64,000 nucleotides of DNA from Bdellovibrio sp. ArHS (GCF_000786105.1 NZ_JTEV01000011.1:124001-188000), one strand, 5' to 3'; shown: positions 43,892 through 54,154, counted from the stretch's first letter. Made by a program: numbers and translations. Notes: a model not told the origin generated them from the letters alone.

Positions 43892-45676
43892 GGCAAGCAT
43901 TTTATCAATGGCGAAAGCACAGTTGATCAAACCGACATGACTGTATGTTTGCGGGAAATTTCCCCACTGGCTCTGCGTTTCCACATCGAAGTCCTCGCTC
44001 ATCAAGCCCACGTGGTTCTGAGTGGCAATAATCTTCTTAAGAATTTCTTCGGCTTCATCAGCGCGTCCTAGTTGAGCTAGCGCTTCCACATACCAAAAAC
44101 TGCACGCCAAAAATGCTGACTTCTGATGGCCGAAGTCATCCGCATGTTTATAACGCAGCAGAAATCCCGGCGAAAGCATCAGTTCCTTTTCAATAGCTTG
44201 CAGATGTTTCGCAGCAAGGTCTTTCGGCTTGTCGTGAAAGTACCCTAGCGTGATTAACTGCAAAGCGCTGGCATCCAATTCGTCAGATCCCAAAGCTTGG
44301 GCGTAGGCACCTTTCTTTTGCGAATAACACTTTTCCAAAAGAGCTGCGGCATAGTTCATAGCGTGCTCTGCGCGGGCAGCAAGATCCTCGTCATTCATCA
44401 AACGCGCCACTTTTCTAACAGCGGCACTTCCCGCCCAATGAAACATCAATGTGTAAGAGTGTATGGCCTGTTTTCCGCGAAACTCCCAAACACCATTATC
44501 CGGTGTCTCCATGGTCTTTTCAATGTAGCGTAGAATACTTTTCATAAGACGCACGGAGGTCTGATCCACTCTTCCGACAAGTCTTTCATCGACGAATAAA
44601 CGAAACACCGCCAACAAAATTTGTCCGTAAGCATCGTGCTGAATTTGCAAAGCCGCTTCGTTACCAATGCGCACGGGCCTGTTGCCAAGATAACCATCAA
44701 GTGCCAACTCGATCTCGGTCATCTCTGCAGAGCCATCTATACAATATACGGGCTGAAGAGAAGAAAGATCATGAGGATTGAGGTTTTCAACGAAGTGCGC
44801 GTATTTTTCTATTTCGTCGAACTGACCTAAAGAGTTCAAAGCAGACAAAGTGTAATAGGTGTCGCGCAGCCAACAAAAACGATAATCCCAATTACGTCCT
44901 TCATCATGAATCTCGGGAAGACTCGTCGTGCATGAGGCGATGATCCCGCCGGTGTCCTCATACTGATGAAGTTTTAAAACCAGCGCGGACCTAATCACTT
45001 CCTTCTGAAAGACCTGCGGTAAATGACAATTCTCTACCCACGTCGTCCAATAATTCTTTGTACGTTTGTAAAAATCTTCAAAAGTCGCCTGCAACGGTCC
45101 TTCTAGGGGAATGCCCCAGGAAAGAATGAAATATAAATCTTCTGTAACTGTGAATTCCTTTTCTTCCACGATATAGGTCAACGAAGCATTTGTGGTAAGC
45201 CGCACAGACTGTTCAAGGCCCTCATATCGCAGATGATTACTACCCATCATCACTCGGGGTTGAACTTTTCCATAGTCACCAACGGGATTGCATTTCACAG
45301 TGACACGCGGACGACCTGATAATTTTTTAATTTTGCGAAAGAGCATCAAGGGTTTATGATAACGCTCGAATAAATTAAATCTAGGGGCGAAGTCGATCAC
45401 TTCAAAAGCACCATCTGAAGTTTCTATGCGAGTGGACAGAATATTGGTGTTTTTAATATACGACTGTGACGAAGTAAAATTGCTACCCGAAGGTATAAAA
45501 GAAAAACGTCCGCCTTTTTCGGAATCTAAAAGCGGACCAAAGATAAAGCTAGAGTCGAATCTAGGCCAGCACAACCAGCTAATATTAGCTTTCGCATCGA
45601 CCAACGCAGAATAGGCACAGTTGCCTATCAAACCATGATTGTAACGATGAGGTGAATTGAACTTAACGCCTTCCAT
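43874..45676 (-). CDS. Glycoside hydrolase family 15 protein (glucoamylase/trehalase-like)
   Basis: Inverting glucosidase, 600 residues. The N-terminal beta-sandwich starts RYNHGLIGNCAYSALVDAKANISWLCWPRFDSS, the GH15 hallmark, and the (alpha/alpha)6 barrel has EGRNWDYRFCWLRDTYYTL and DGSAEMTEIEL; LDGYLGNRPVRIGN follows. No signal peptide, so cytoplasmic. Some GH15 members, notably in mycobacteria, are trehalases, and here the gene is divergent (51 bases) from a trehalose synthase gene, which favours trehalose as substrate; glucoamylase-type action on maltooligosaccharides remains possible. Confidence 0.87.
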   Translation of the reverse strand: MEGVKFNSPHRYNHGLIGNCAYSALVDAKANISWLCWPRFDSSFIFGPLLDSEKGGRFSFIPSGSNFTSSQSYIKNTNILSTRIETSDGAFEVIDFAPRFNLFERYHKPLMLFRKIKKLSGRPRVTVKCNPVGDYGKVQPRVMMGSNHLRYEGLEQSVRLTTNASLTYIVEEKEFTVTEDLYFILSWGIPLEGPLQATFEDFYKRTKNYWTTWVENCHLPQVFQKEVIRSALVLKLHQYEDTGGIIASCTTSLPEIHDEGRNWDYRFCWLRDTYYTLSALNSLGQFDEIEKYAHFVENLNPHDLSSLQPVYCIDGSAEMTEIELALDGYLGNRPVRIGNEAALQIQHDAYGQILLAVFRLFVDERLVGRVDQTSVRLMKSILRYIEKTMETPDNGVWEFRGKQAIHSYTLMFHWAGSAAVRKVARLMNDEDLAARAEHAMNYAAALLEKCYSQKKGAYAQALGSDELDASALQLITLGYFHDKPKDLAAKHLQAIEKELMLSPGFLLRYKHADDFGHQKSAFLACSFWYVEALAQLGRADEAEEILKKIIATQNHVGLMSEDFDVETQSQWGNFPQTYSHVGLINCAFAIDKMLAGPSFF

Positions 45677-45727
45677 TTTTCAGACCTTTCATTAAAAACC
45701 AAAATCCCTTTCGTTCGGAGGACTTTG

Positions 45728-47977
45728 ATGTCAGAAAAACCAAAAAGAATTTTCATCAGCAACCGGCTGCCCTTCAACATTTCCGCCGATGGCGAACTAA
45801 AAAGAGGAAGTGGTGGACTTGTTTCTGCGTTGCTCGGTGTAAGTCTTGACGAACCCTTCGCCTGGTTTGGATTTGATACGGACAAAGAAGAAGCCGAGCG
45901 ATTGCGCAACAAAGTCCATGAAGTTCATCCTCATCTACAAAGTTATCCTGTTTATATTTCGAAGGAAAGGTACGAAAAGTACTACGACGGCTTTTCTAAT
46001 GAAATTATCTGGCCGCTTTTCCACTATGAAAGTCAATTGACAAACTTCAATCGCGAAAACTGGAATGCTTACAAAGAAGCAAATGAAATCATGGCCAATG
46101 AAATCGCGAAAGTGGCAACTGACAAAGACACAATCTGGATTCATGATTTTCATTTTCTTCTTTTGCCGCTTCTATTGCGCGAACGTTTGCCGCAAGTAAG
46201 AATCGGTTTTTTTCTGCACATTCCATTTCCTAGTGCCGAACAGTTTCGCCAGTTGCCAGTGCGTGAAGAGATTTTATCAGCGATGCTCCATTCGGATCTC
46301 ATTGGTTTTCATGAGCACTCCTACTTAAGACAGTTCACGGTCAGTTTGAAATCCATTTTAGGATTGGACACGTCATTTTTTAAAGCCGATATCAACGGCC
46401 ACACGGCGCACTTGGGCGTGTATCCAATCAGTATCGAAAGTGATGCTTATAAGGCCAAAGCCTCGTCGGCGGAGGTTCAGCAAAAATGCGACTACTACGC
46501 CAGCGTGAGCAACGTGCCTTTCACCATTCTGGGTGTGGACCGTCTTGACTACACGAAGGGGCTAGAACTAAAGCTATTTGGCTTGCAAAGAGCTTTGCAA
46601 AAATACCCTGAACTGATCGGCAAGATTTCTTTGATCCAAATCGCAGTTCCTACAAGGGAAAAAGTGCCCGCATATATGGATTTGAAAAAAGACATCGAGC
46701 AACTCGTGGGGTCGATCAATGGTCAGTTTGGGACACCTGAATACATTCCCGTTCATTATATTTTTAAATCGATCTCTGAAGTAGAGCTTTTGGCATTGTA
46801 CCGCAGTTCAAGCGCGGCCTTAATAACTAGCAAGCGCGATGGAATGAATTTAGTCGCCATGGAGTTCGTCATGGCACAAGACCTGGAAACTCCCGGCTCT
46901 TTGATTCTCAGCGAGTTCGCTGGTGCCGCCTCCATGTTGAGTGATGCATTGATCGTGAATCCCTGGGATACTGATGCGATTGCCGATGCCATAAAACAGG
47001 CTTTCGATATGAGTCTTGATGAACGCTTCGAACGTCTTTCTCATTTACAGGAAATTCTTGCCCGCTATTCTTCAACCAAATGGGCGCTGGCCTTTTTAAA
47101 AGATCTTGAAGGTATCACGCAGATTTCCCGTCGTAAGGTCACGGACATTCAGCCCAAACAGGATTTATGGCCGGCGCCTCTGAAAAAGTCTCTACAGACC
47201 AAAAAAATGAAAGTAGTGCTGGACTATGATGGCACCGTGGTCGCTTTAGCTAAACGACCTGAACTGGCGACTCTTTTAGAGGAAACCAAACACTTATTGC
47301 TGTCTCTGCACGAAAAAATGGAAGTTTTTGTGATTAGCGGAAGATCCAAAGAATTTCTGGAGTCCCAGTTTGATGATATGCCCATAGGGCTTGCGGCAGA
47401 ACACGGCGCTTTTTACAAATTTCCTGGAGAAAAATGGCAAAGCCGAATCGCTTCAGAGATTCAGGCTTGGTATCCCCAAATCGAAAAAGTCATGAACGAC
47501 TATACGGACCGCGTTCCTTTGTCATGGGTTGAAAGAAAACGCGCCTCTTTGGTCTGGCATTTTCGACAATCGCCGGCCGACTTCGCGAATTTTCAGGCAA
47601 AAAAACTACATGATGAACTGCAAATTGGAATGGCCAATGAGCCCGTCTCAATTGCGATGGGCTCGCACATTGTTGAAGCCAAAGCGACAGAGTGTAACAA
47701 AGGACATTTCTTAAGATGGTTGATTCAGTTGGGAAATACGAATTTGGATTCCATCATCTGCATCGGCGATGATCGTACCGACGAAGATATGTTCCGCGCC
47801 TTAGGGGAAAAAGGTTTTCCTATCAAGGTCGGCGCTGGTGTCACGGAAGCGCGCTATCGTCTGCGAAATCAAAAAGAAGTCATCGACTTTCTTCACGAGC
47901 TTGTTATTGCTAAGGCCAGCATCGCGGCCTTGCGAAACCTCGAACAGACAAAGGCAGAAAAAGATAGTTCCCTTTGA
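45728..47977 (+). CDS. Fused trehalose-6-phosphate synthase/phosphatase (OtsA-OtsB)
   Basis: Two enzymes in one chain of 749 residues. The GT20 synthase (about 1-475) has ISNRLPFN, GGLVSALLG, WIHDFHFLLLP, HIPFPSAEQFRQLP, GVDRLDYTKGLELK and the nucleotide-side SKRDGMNLVAMEFV. The HAD-type phosphatase (about 495-735) has VLDYDGTVVALAK (motif I), VISGRS (II) and IGDDRTDEDMF (IV). So UDP-glucose plus glucose-6-phosphate goes to trehalose without release. Bacterial fusions like this are less common than separate genes and resemble eukaryotic TPS-TPP. ATG at 45728 has GGAGG upstream. Confidence 0.93.
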   Translation: MSEKPKRIFISNRLPFNISADGELKRGSGGLVSALLGVSLDEPFAWFGFDTDKEEAERLRNKVHEVHPHLQSYPVYISKERYEKYYDGFSNEIIWPLFHYESQLTNFNRENWNAYKEANEIMANEIAKVATDKDTIWIHDFHFLLLPLLLRERLPQVRIGFFLHIPFPSAEQFRQLPVREEILSAMLHSDLIGFHEHSYLRQFTVSLKSILGLDTSFFKADINGHTAHLGVYPISIESDAYKAKASSAEVQQKCDYYASVSNVPFTILGVDRLDYTKGLELKLFGLQRALQKYPELIGKISLIQIAVPTREKVPAYMDLKKDIEQLVGSINGQFGTPEYIPVHYIFKSISEVELLALYRSSSAALITSKRDGMNLVAMEFVMAQDLETPGSLILSEFAGAASMLSDALIVNPWDTDAIADAIKQAFDMSLDERFERLSHLQEILARYSSTKWALAFLKDLEGITQISRRKVTDIQPKQDLWPAPLKKSLQTKKMKVVLDYDGTVVALAKRPELATLLEETKHLLLSLHEKMEVFVISGRSKEFLESQFDDMPIGLAAEHGAFYKFPGEKWQSRIASEIQAWYPQIEKVMNDYTDRVPLSWVERKRASLVWHFRQSPADFANFQAKKLHDELQIGMANEPVSIAMGSHIVEAKATECNKGHFLRWLIQLGNTNLDSIICIGDDRTDEDMFRALGEKGFPIKVGAGVTEARYRLRNQKEVIDFLHELVIAKASIAALRNLEQTKAEKDSSL

Positions 47978-47997
47978 AGTTTCTAAGACCGGGGACT

Positions 47998-50379
47998 TTA
48001 AGTCCTGGGCTGCACATAACGGCTTACCATTTTTACAAGTTCCGCCGAGCTGATCGGTTTAGTCAGATGGTCACTGTAACCGACGCTCAGACACTTTTTG
48101 CGGACTTCCGCCATGGCATGGGCCGTGAGTGCGATAATTGGCTTTTGAAAACCTTTCTCGCGTAACTGTTGCGTCGCTGTATAGCCATCCATCTGGGGCA
48201 TTTGGATATCCATAAGAACGATGTCATAGTTTCCTTCAAATGCTTTTGCCAGTGCCACCACGCCATTATCCACAACATCGGCGACCGCCCCCACCCTACG
48301 CAGAAAATGTGTGATTAACCGTTGATTATCAGGTGTATCATCCACGACCAGAACCTTCACACCTTCCAAAACCTTTTCAACAGGCTCATTACGAGTAGCG
48401 TTGGCCGCGGCTGGCACGATGGGCACCAAGGACTTAAGCTTTTCCGGTTGGTCCTCAATCGTCACAAGAAAGGTGCTGCCTTTGCCGATATGGCTTTCCT
48501 TTACTACAACGTCGCCCCCCAGAACTCGCGCCAGTCGTCGCGACAAAGAAAGCCCTAAACCGGTTCCACCGAACTTTCTTGTGACCGAACTATCCGCCTG
48601 AACAAACACCTCGAAAATGCGCTCCTGCTGTTCGGGTTGAATTCCAATTCCCGTATCGATGATCTCGAACGCGGCGACATTCCGATCCTGTCTTTTAATG
48701 CCGAAAGTTCGAATAACAACGCTGCCTGAAGGTGTGAACTTAATCGAGTTACTAACCAGATTTAAAAGTATTTGATGCACACGGGTCGGATCGGAATGAA
48801 TTTCCACTGGTGTTGACGGATCCAACTCGAAGCCTAACTGCAACCCTTTTTCCGCAGCATTAACTCGCAGAAGAGAAAGCACATCCTTCACGACATTTTC
48901 GGGCTTAAGGGGCAAAAACTCCAAAGCCATCTGCCCGGCTTCGACTTTTGAAAGATCTAAAATATCGTTTATAATAACCGTCAGCTGCTGACCATTTCTC
49001 TGCAAAACTTCTAAATAGCTGACCCGATCTTCAAAGGACAGATCTGGGTCTCGCAAAAGATCCGCAAATCCCATGATCGCACCCAAGGGGGTACGGATTT
49101 CATGAGACATATTTGCTAAAAAGGCAGATTTCAAATCATTGGCCCGAATGGCTTCTTCCTTTGCGGCCTCAAGCTCTCGTCTTGCCATCACTCGTTCAGT
49201 CACATCAATCGCATGATCGTAGACACCATATGGACGTCCCTGGGCATCCTTAATTTGAAAATAAGTAAAGTCAAAATATCGATCTTCCAAAGGGCCATTG
49301 AGGCCTCGGCGAATCTTCGCCAAGAATTCGGTACCAACAAAAGGCTTACCTGTTCGTAAAACATTTCGGATCAATTCCGGAAAGACCTGGTCTGCAAGTT
49401 CAGGAAGGGCTTCTAGCATGGGGCGTCCCTGCAGCTGACGATCCGGAAATATTTTTTGATACTCTGGATTTAGTTTTTCAAAGAGCATGTCTTCACCAAC
49501 CCACAAAGCCATCGCCGCAGGCGAGACATTGAAAATGGCATCTAACTTATGCTGCTCTAGCGCAATCAGTTGCTTTGATTCTTCAAGCTCTTTACGCATT
49601 TCTATATGAGAGGTGACTTCGGACGACAGAATCATCACGCCATTTATCGTCCCGTCATCGTCACGCCGAGCGCTGAAGGTCAGATTGAAGTACCGAATAC
49701 GATCACCCAGGGTCACGGGAATTTCAAAGTGCTGAGAGGTCACGCCCGTGCGGTAGACCTCGTCTAAAAGTTCGTGGATTTCAATGGATTCAGGTTGCGC
49801 CTGTCGAACCGTCATACCCGTCGCATTAAAGCCTAGTAGCTTTACGTGGGCTTCATTCACAAATTCAAAAACATGCTGCGGACCTCGCAGAATACCGACC
49901 AAATGAGGTGTGTCTTTAAAAAGAGAATGAAAGTTCTTTCTTTCATTCTCGACGATTCCCTTGGCTTTCTCTAAAGCAATCCGTGAAAGAACTTTCTCAG
50001 TAACATCTGTGCCTTCGAACAAGATTCCAACGACATTGCCATGATCGGATAGAATGGGCTGGTACGTGAAGTCCAGATACTTATGCACTCGTCCCGAAGA
50101 CGTATTCAGATACAAAGGAACTTCAAAACCTTTATAAGGCTTTTTTGTTTGCGAGACAGTTTTCAAAATACTCAGAAAGCCCTGCTCTGAAAGTTCGGGC
50201 AAAGCCTCTTCAAGCGTGCGCCCCCAAAGATCTCTAGAGCCAATAAGCTCAGAAAATTTAGCGTTACCAAATTTAAAAAGAAAGCGAGGCCCTTCCACTA
50301 AGGCCATGAACGATGGCGAATTTTGAAAAACCTGAATTAAAAGAGTTGCGTTCGACTGATCAAAATTAATGCTTTTCAT
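47998..50379 (-). CDS. Cytoplasmic hybrid sensor histidine kinase with three PAS domains
   Basis: 793 residues with no membrane segment, so a soluble sensor. Three PAS modules (about 8-125, 150-265, 285-400), each ending with an F/YxPI-type region and a TDVTE-like exit; then HisKA with the phosphorylated histidine near residue 426 in MSHEIRTPLG, HATPase_c with DIGIG-type box DTGIGIQP and GTGLGLSLSRRLA, and a receiver domain (about 670-790, VLVVDDTPDNQRL, phospho-Asp in VLMDIQMPQMDG). No HPt domain, so a separate phosphotransfer protein is needed; one is encoded at 60792. Confidence 0.93.
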   Translation of the reverse strand: MKSINFDQSNATLLIQVFQNSPSFMALVEGPRFLFKFGNAKFSELIGSRDLWGRTLEEALPELSEQGFLSILKTVSQTKKPYKGFEVPLYLNTSSGRVHKYLDFTYQPILSDHGNVVGILFEGTDVTEKVLSRIALEKAKGIVENERKNFHSLFKDTPHLVGILRGPQHVFEFVNEAHVKLLGFNATGMTVRQAQPESIEIHELLDEVYRTGVTSQHFEIPVTLGDRIRYFNLTFSARRDDDGTINGVMILSSEVTSHIEMRKELEESKQLIALEQHKLDAIFNVSPAAMALWVGEDMLFEKLNPEYQKIFPDRQLQGRPMLEALPELADQVFPELIRNVLRTGKPFVGTEFLAKIRRGLNGPLEDRYFDFTYFQIKDAQGRPYGVYDHAIDVTERVMARRELEAAKEEAIRANDLKSAFLANMSHEIRTPLGAIMGFADLLRDPDLSFEDRVSYLEVLQRNGQQLTVIINDILDLSKVEAGQMALEFLPLKPENVVKDVLSLLRVNAAEKGLQLGFELDPSTPVEIHSDPTRVHQILLNLVSNSIKFTPSGSVVIRTFGIKRQDRNVAAFEIIDTGIGIQPEQQERIFEVFVQADSSVTRKFGGTGLGLSLSRRLARVLGGDVVVKESHIGKGSTFLVTIEDQPEKLKSLVPIVPAAANATRNEPVEKVLEGVKVLVVDDTPDNQRLITHFLRRVGAVADVVDNGVVALAKAFEGNYDIVLMDIQMPQMDGYTATQQLREKGFQKPIIALTAHAMAEVRKKCLSVGYSDHLTKPISSAELVKMVSRYVQPRT

Positions 50380-50521
50380 GAATTCCCCAGAAGCCTGTTA
50401 TGCGTACCTAAAAGGGAACACAAATGTCTGCCAATATTGCACGGTGTCTGTCACGAGATCAAAATAAAAGCCGTCAAAGGGTGTTACAAAGTAGCAACGG
50501 ATTTTAAAGGCTTGCAGGACT

Positions 50522-51277
50522 CTAAGGCGTTTTGGGAAGAAGACTGGTCAAATATTCTTCTGTGTACTTAGCAAAATCCGTCTCGTGAAGTTCGATGTAT
50601 TTAATCAGCTCTCGGAACTCAGGCTTCTTTCGTAAAGCTATTCCATAACTATCAACGACAATGGGCTTGGCATTCAGCTGCAAAATATCTCGATAGGGTT
50701 TAAGTTCGGGCTCTATTCCCATTGTGTAGCGAAAAACCAGTTCGTCAGAAAATGCGAAATCCACCCTTTGGGTCGCCACCTTCAAAAAATTGCTTAAAGG
50801 TGTACCAACATTTTCAATTCTAATTTTTCCGGCCTCAGCCAACTCCTTGATTCCATCGCGCAGCTCGACACCTTGAATATTTCCAGCCGTGTATTTTCCA
50901 AGATCCGCGATTTTATTCCATACTATAGGACGGTCCTTTCGTTCTACGATAAGCCAAGGGCTTTTAAAAAAAAGCTTAGTAAAAATAAACTGGTCCGTGT
51001 ACTCGACCGTACGTACAGGGGCATATCCATCAAACTTCGGGTCCTTCACCGCATTCATTTTTGCGCGAATCCATGACGGTGCAAAAACCACCTTTACACC
51101 ATAGCCTTTTTTTTCTAGGACTTTTTTTAGACTGTAAAATACAGCACCACCATCTGGCATTGTTTCACTCATGTGAGGAGGTGACTCGTGAGTGATAAAT
51201 GTCACGAGTCTTTTCTGTTTTGCGAATGAGGGCACAGAAACCAAAATGAGAACTAGTCGCAGCATTAAACTTAGCAT
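50522..51277 (-). CDS. Periplasmic amino-acid-type solute-binding protein (SBP family 3)
   Basis: 251 residues with a signal peptide (MLSLMLRLVLILVSVPSFA). The mature part starts VTFITHESPPHMSE and has the GYAPVRTVEYTDQFIFTK and the VDFAFSDELVFRYTMG blocks typical of family 3 binding proteins. No transporter genes are adjacent. In Bdellovibrio and Vibrio relatives, lone proteins of this type often act as secreted sensors or are orphan binding proteins; ligand unknown. Its neighbours are the hybrid kinase upstream of its end and the RadD gene behind it, with no overlap. Confidence 0.82.
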   Translation of the reverse strand: MLSLMLRLVLILVSVPSFAKQKRLVTFITHESPPHMSETMPDGGAVFYSLKKVLEKKGYGVKVVFAPSWIRAKMNAVKDPKFDGYAPVRTVEYTDQFIFTKLFFKSPWLIVERKDRPIVWNKIADLGKYTAGNIQGVELRDGIKELAEAGKIRIENVGTPLSNFLKVATQRVDFAFSDELVFRYTMGIEPELKPYRDILQLNAKPIVVDSYGIALRKKPEFRELIKYIELHETDFAKYTEEYLTSLLPKTP

Positions 51278-51383
51278 GGTTTAAATAGTATGGAATTCAC
51301 GACCCGCAAAGCTCAAGCTACTTCGGCTTCATATGGCAAAAAGCCTAGTATGATGTCAGAATATTAATAGGTTGTGGACTCGC

Positions 51384-53108
51384 CTATTCGAAAATTTTCT
51401 CGCGGATCACCCAGTAATGCTTCTGCTTTCGAGCCACTACGAACAAAGGTTTGCGAAACAGCGAACTTTGCTGAAGAACCTCGTCGATGTTTCGCACCGA
51501 AATCTTTCTTTCAGGAAGACGGCTGTGCATTCGAATAAAATTGAAATAAAATGCGTGGCAGTCAGCACGACTGTGCAAATAGAAGTACTCTGTCAGAAAC
51601 TGCGCACTGTGATCGTAGTAGCGGATCTCCAATCGATCTCGACCTTTTTTGTCATGCCCTTTGCTAAAGGTCATGGTTTCAACTTGTAAAACATGGGCAT
51701 CTTTTAAAGACATCGCCTCTTTCAGCTTTTTATCGTTGTCGACCAAAACATTTTCACAGGATTTGCATTTGCGAGCGGCAATGTCGTTTTCAGCGCCACA
51801 CTTATCACAACGTTTGAAGCGAAAAAGAAAGCCGCAGGGCGCTCTTTCATGGGTCACAGGATCTTCGAAAGCGCCTTTACACTTTCTGCCAAAGTGTTCT
51901 TTCACTTGACCTTCATGATCGCGAAGTCCCCAAAAGTGATTGATGACTCCGCACTCAGGGCAGGGCACCTCAACAATTTCAGAAGCGGCGGACGGTTTAT
52001 CATCGTCGATCTCGGGAGAAAACAAATCATGCCCCTGCCCGGTGTAATCTAAAATAAGACAGTCTGTTTTGCCCTGGGACAATCGCAATCCACGTCCAAC
52101 AATTTGCTGATAAAGACTGACGGATTCGGTCGGACGAAGAATCGCAATAACATCCACATGAGGTGCATCAAACCCCGTAGTTAAAACAGAGACATTGACC
52201 AAATACTTCAACTTGCGGTTTTTAAAAGCCTCAATGATTTCGTCACGATCCGGACCTGGGGTGTCCCCCACAACAAGGGCCGCCACATAAGGAGGAAGGT
52301 TCTTCATGATCTCAATGGCATGAGTCACAGAGCTTGTGAAAATCATAACACCTTGACGGTCTTTGGCCATGTCGATGATGTTCTTTATAATCAAGGGGGT
52401 AATGCGCGATTGATCTTTTAAAATTGCTTCCACCTGCGCCGCAACGTAGCTAGTTCCATGAATTTTCAAACTGGAAAAGTCATAGCAGGCCACCGGTGAA
52501 TCAATCTTCACTGGCATTGTCAGATATTTATGCCTGATCATATACCGGATCGTAAGTTCATAAATGCACTTCTTAAAGAAACGCTCTTCGTCCGTTTGCA
52601 ATGTTTTCGCGGGCTCACTGTATTCGTAGATCCATCCCAGCCCAAGCCGATAAGGCGTCGCCGTCAATCCCAGAATACAGATGTCCGAATTGGCTTTTTG
52701 CAGTTTTGAAATAACTTGAAAATATTGAGTCTCACCCTGCACTGAAACACGATGACACTCATCGATCACTAAAAGAGAAAAATTGTTAAAGAAGTCGTCG
52801 GGTGCCCGTGCAATGGACTGAATGCTTCCGAAGATGACTTTTTCCTCAATATCCTTGCGCTGCAAACCCGCAGAATAGATACCGGCTTTGAGTCCGAAAG
52901 AAATATACTTCGCATGATTTTGCTCAACGAGCTCTTTCACATGCGCCAGAACCAGCACCCGCCCTTTTGCCAATCTGGCCAGTTCAGCAATCACCAGACT
53001 CTTCCCAGCGCCTGTGGGAAGGACCACCACGGCAGGCGTTTTTTCTTTTCTAAAATGTTTCAACGTGGCCTGAACGGCCTCGTGTTGATAAGGGCGTAGT
53101 TTATACAC
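51384..53108 (-). CDS. RadD-like superfamily 2 DNA helicase
   Basis: DEAD/DEAH-type helicase of the RadD/YejH group, linked in E. coli to recombination and crossover resolution. Helicase core: LRPYQHEAV, Walker A PTGAGKS (31-37), DECH (116-119), LGLTATPYR, and motif VI QIVGRGLRLS in the second RecA domain. The C-terminal zinc region has CPECG, then CDKCG and CKSC, and lies after residue 380. GTG at 53108 is the likely start; no ribosome site is seen. 574 residues, the usual length. Confidence 0.88.
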   Translation of the reverse strand: MYKLRPYQHEAVQATLKHFRKEKTPAVVVLPTGAGKSLVIAELARLAKGRVLVLAHVKELVEQNHAKYISFGLKAGIYSAGLQRKDIEEKVIFGSIQSIARAPDDFFNNFSLLVIDECHRVSVQGETQYFQVISKLQKANSDICILGLTATPYRLGLGWIYEYSEPAKTLQTDEERFFKKCIYELTIRYMIRHKYLTMPVKIDSPVACYDFSSLKIHGTSYVAAQVEAILKDQSRITPLIIKNIIDMAKDRQGVMIFTSSVTHAIEIMKNLPPYVAALVVGDTPGPDRDEIIEAFKNRKLKYLVNVSVLTTGFDAPHVDVIAILRPTESVSLYQQIVGRGLRLSQGKTDCLILDYTGQGHDLFSPEIDDDKPSAASEIVEVPCPECGVINHFWGLRDHEGQVKEHFGRKCKGAFEDPVTHERAPCGFLFRFKRCDKCGAENDIAARKCKSCENVLVDNDKKLKEAMSLKDAHVLQVETMTFSKGHDKKGRDRLEIRYYDHSAQFLTEYFYLHSRADCHAFYFNFIRMHSRLPERKISVRNIDEVLQQSSLFRKPLFVVARKQKHYWVIREKIFE

Positions 53109-53183
53109 AAATCAGCTATACCAAGGCCGCGTAGCAAATGCAATTTTAGACAGCCCGGACATTCGCAGTTAATCTCTTTCTAA

Positions 53184-54116
53184 GTGATATATTTTATTTC
53201 AGCGTTCTTTTGCGCGTTTTTTATTTTTGGGTGGGCCCACGCAGAGACAAACTGTTATCTGATCAATGAGTGCAGCCGTTTCCGTCGCGATCCCGTCAGT
53301 CCTTCACCGGGAACGCAAATTAAAATCAACCCGTCAGCTGTGCCCACTGAAAAAGGCTACGGAATTGAGGCTATTTATTTTTCGCAAGAGGCAGACTTAT
53401 CTTTGGTGCGCGGAACCGGTCGTATGGGAGCCGCTCTTTCTCCTTCCAATAGCGAAGACACATTTTTCGGAGCGCCAGGCATCGAAACACCTGCTGAGCT
53501 GTTTAAGCGCAAGGATGAAAAGCTTAAATATCCCAATCAAAAAATCACCTTAGCCGCCGCTTTCAATCTTTTCGAACGCAAAGGAAACGGACTTAAAAAA
53601 TACAATCTGAAGCTAGGTTTAATGGGGAAGTATAATAAACTTAGCGCCAATATTTCCCCAGGCGGAGGCTTGAGCGGCGCCATAGGCCCCTTGGCATTCG
53701 GATATTCTTACTATGAGGATCAGACTCAGTGGGATAGTTCATTTTTTGGTGGATCGACAAAAGAACTTACAAAGTATCAGGTGCAAACCTACAATCTGGG
53801 TTTGTATTTAAACGCGGTGATTCTTAACTATTCGAATCTTCGCCTCAAAATCGAAGATGATTTATCAGAAACCCAGATTCATCTCTATACTGTCAGTGTC
53901 TCAATGGGAAAATTTATTTTTACGGCGGCGAAGAGGGATGAAGACTCTTCTACACAAGCCTATAATTATGAAACCCATACTTTGGAAGAAAAGAAAATCA
54001 AGGAAGAGTACTTTGGTGGTATTCAGTACACCCTGACCAGGAATCTCATGGTGGGTGGTCTGTATAACTACTACCTGTTACGCGAGGGTTCTATCACTGC
54101 AACCCTTTTCTTTTAG
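53184..54116 (+). CDS. Putative outer-membrane beta-barrel protein
   Basis: 310 residues with a signal peptide (cleavage near HAETN, residue 21) and a C-terminal phenylalanine preceded by alternating polar/hydrophobic residues (EGSITATLFF), as in outer-membrane barrels. Repeated amphipathic strands such as YNLKLGLMGKYN, LAFGYSYYED, YNLGLYLNAVIL and VSVSMGKFIFTA support a barrel of perhaps 10-14 strands. No family is recognised. GTG start at 53184 has no obvious ribosome site. It is convergent with the transglycosylase gene. Confidence 0.65.
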   Translation: MIYFISAFFCAFFIFGWAHAETNCYLINECSRFRRDPVSPSPGTQIKINPSAVPTEKGYGIEAIYFSQEADLSLVRGTGRMGAALSPSNSEDTFFGAPGIETPAELFKRKDEKLKYPNQKITLAAAFNLFERKGNGLKKYNLKLGLMGKYNKLSANISPGGGLSGAIGPLAFGYSYYEDQTQWDSSFFGGSTKELTKYQVQTYNLGLYLNAVILNYSNLRLKIEDDLSETQIHLYTVSVSMGKFIFTAAKRDEDSSTQAYNYETHTLEEKKIKEEYFGGIQYTLTRNLMVGGLYNYYLLREGSITATLFF

Positions 54117-54119
54117 ACA

Positions 54120-54144
54120 GCCTCAAGGTTCTTCGCCCTGAGGC
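54120..54144. terminator. Hairpin between two convergent genes
   Basis: Arms gcctca and tgaggc with a 13-base loop, 3 bases past the stop of the barrel protein gene and 11 before the stop of the transglycosylase gene. It is short and has no strong T run, so activity is uncertain. Confidence 0.4.
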
Positions 54145-54154
54145 CGCGATTTCT

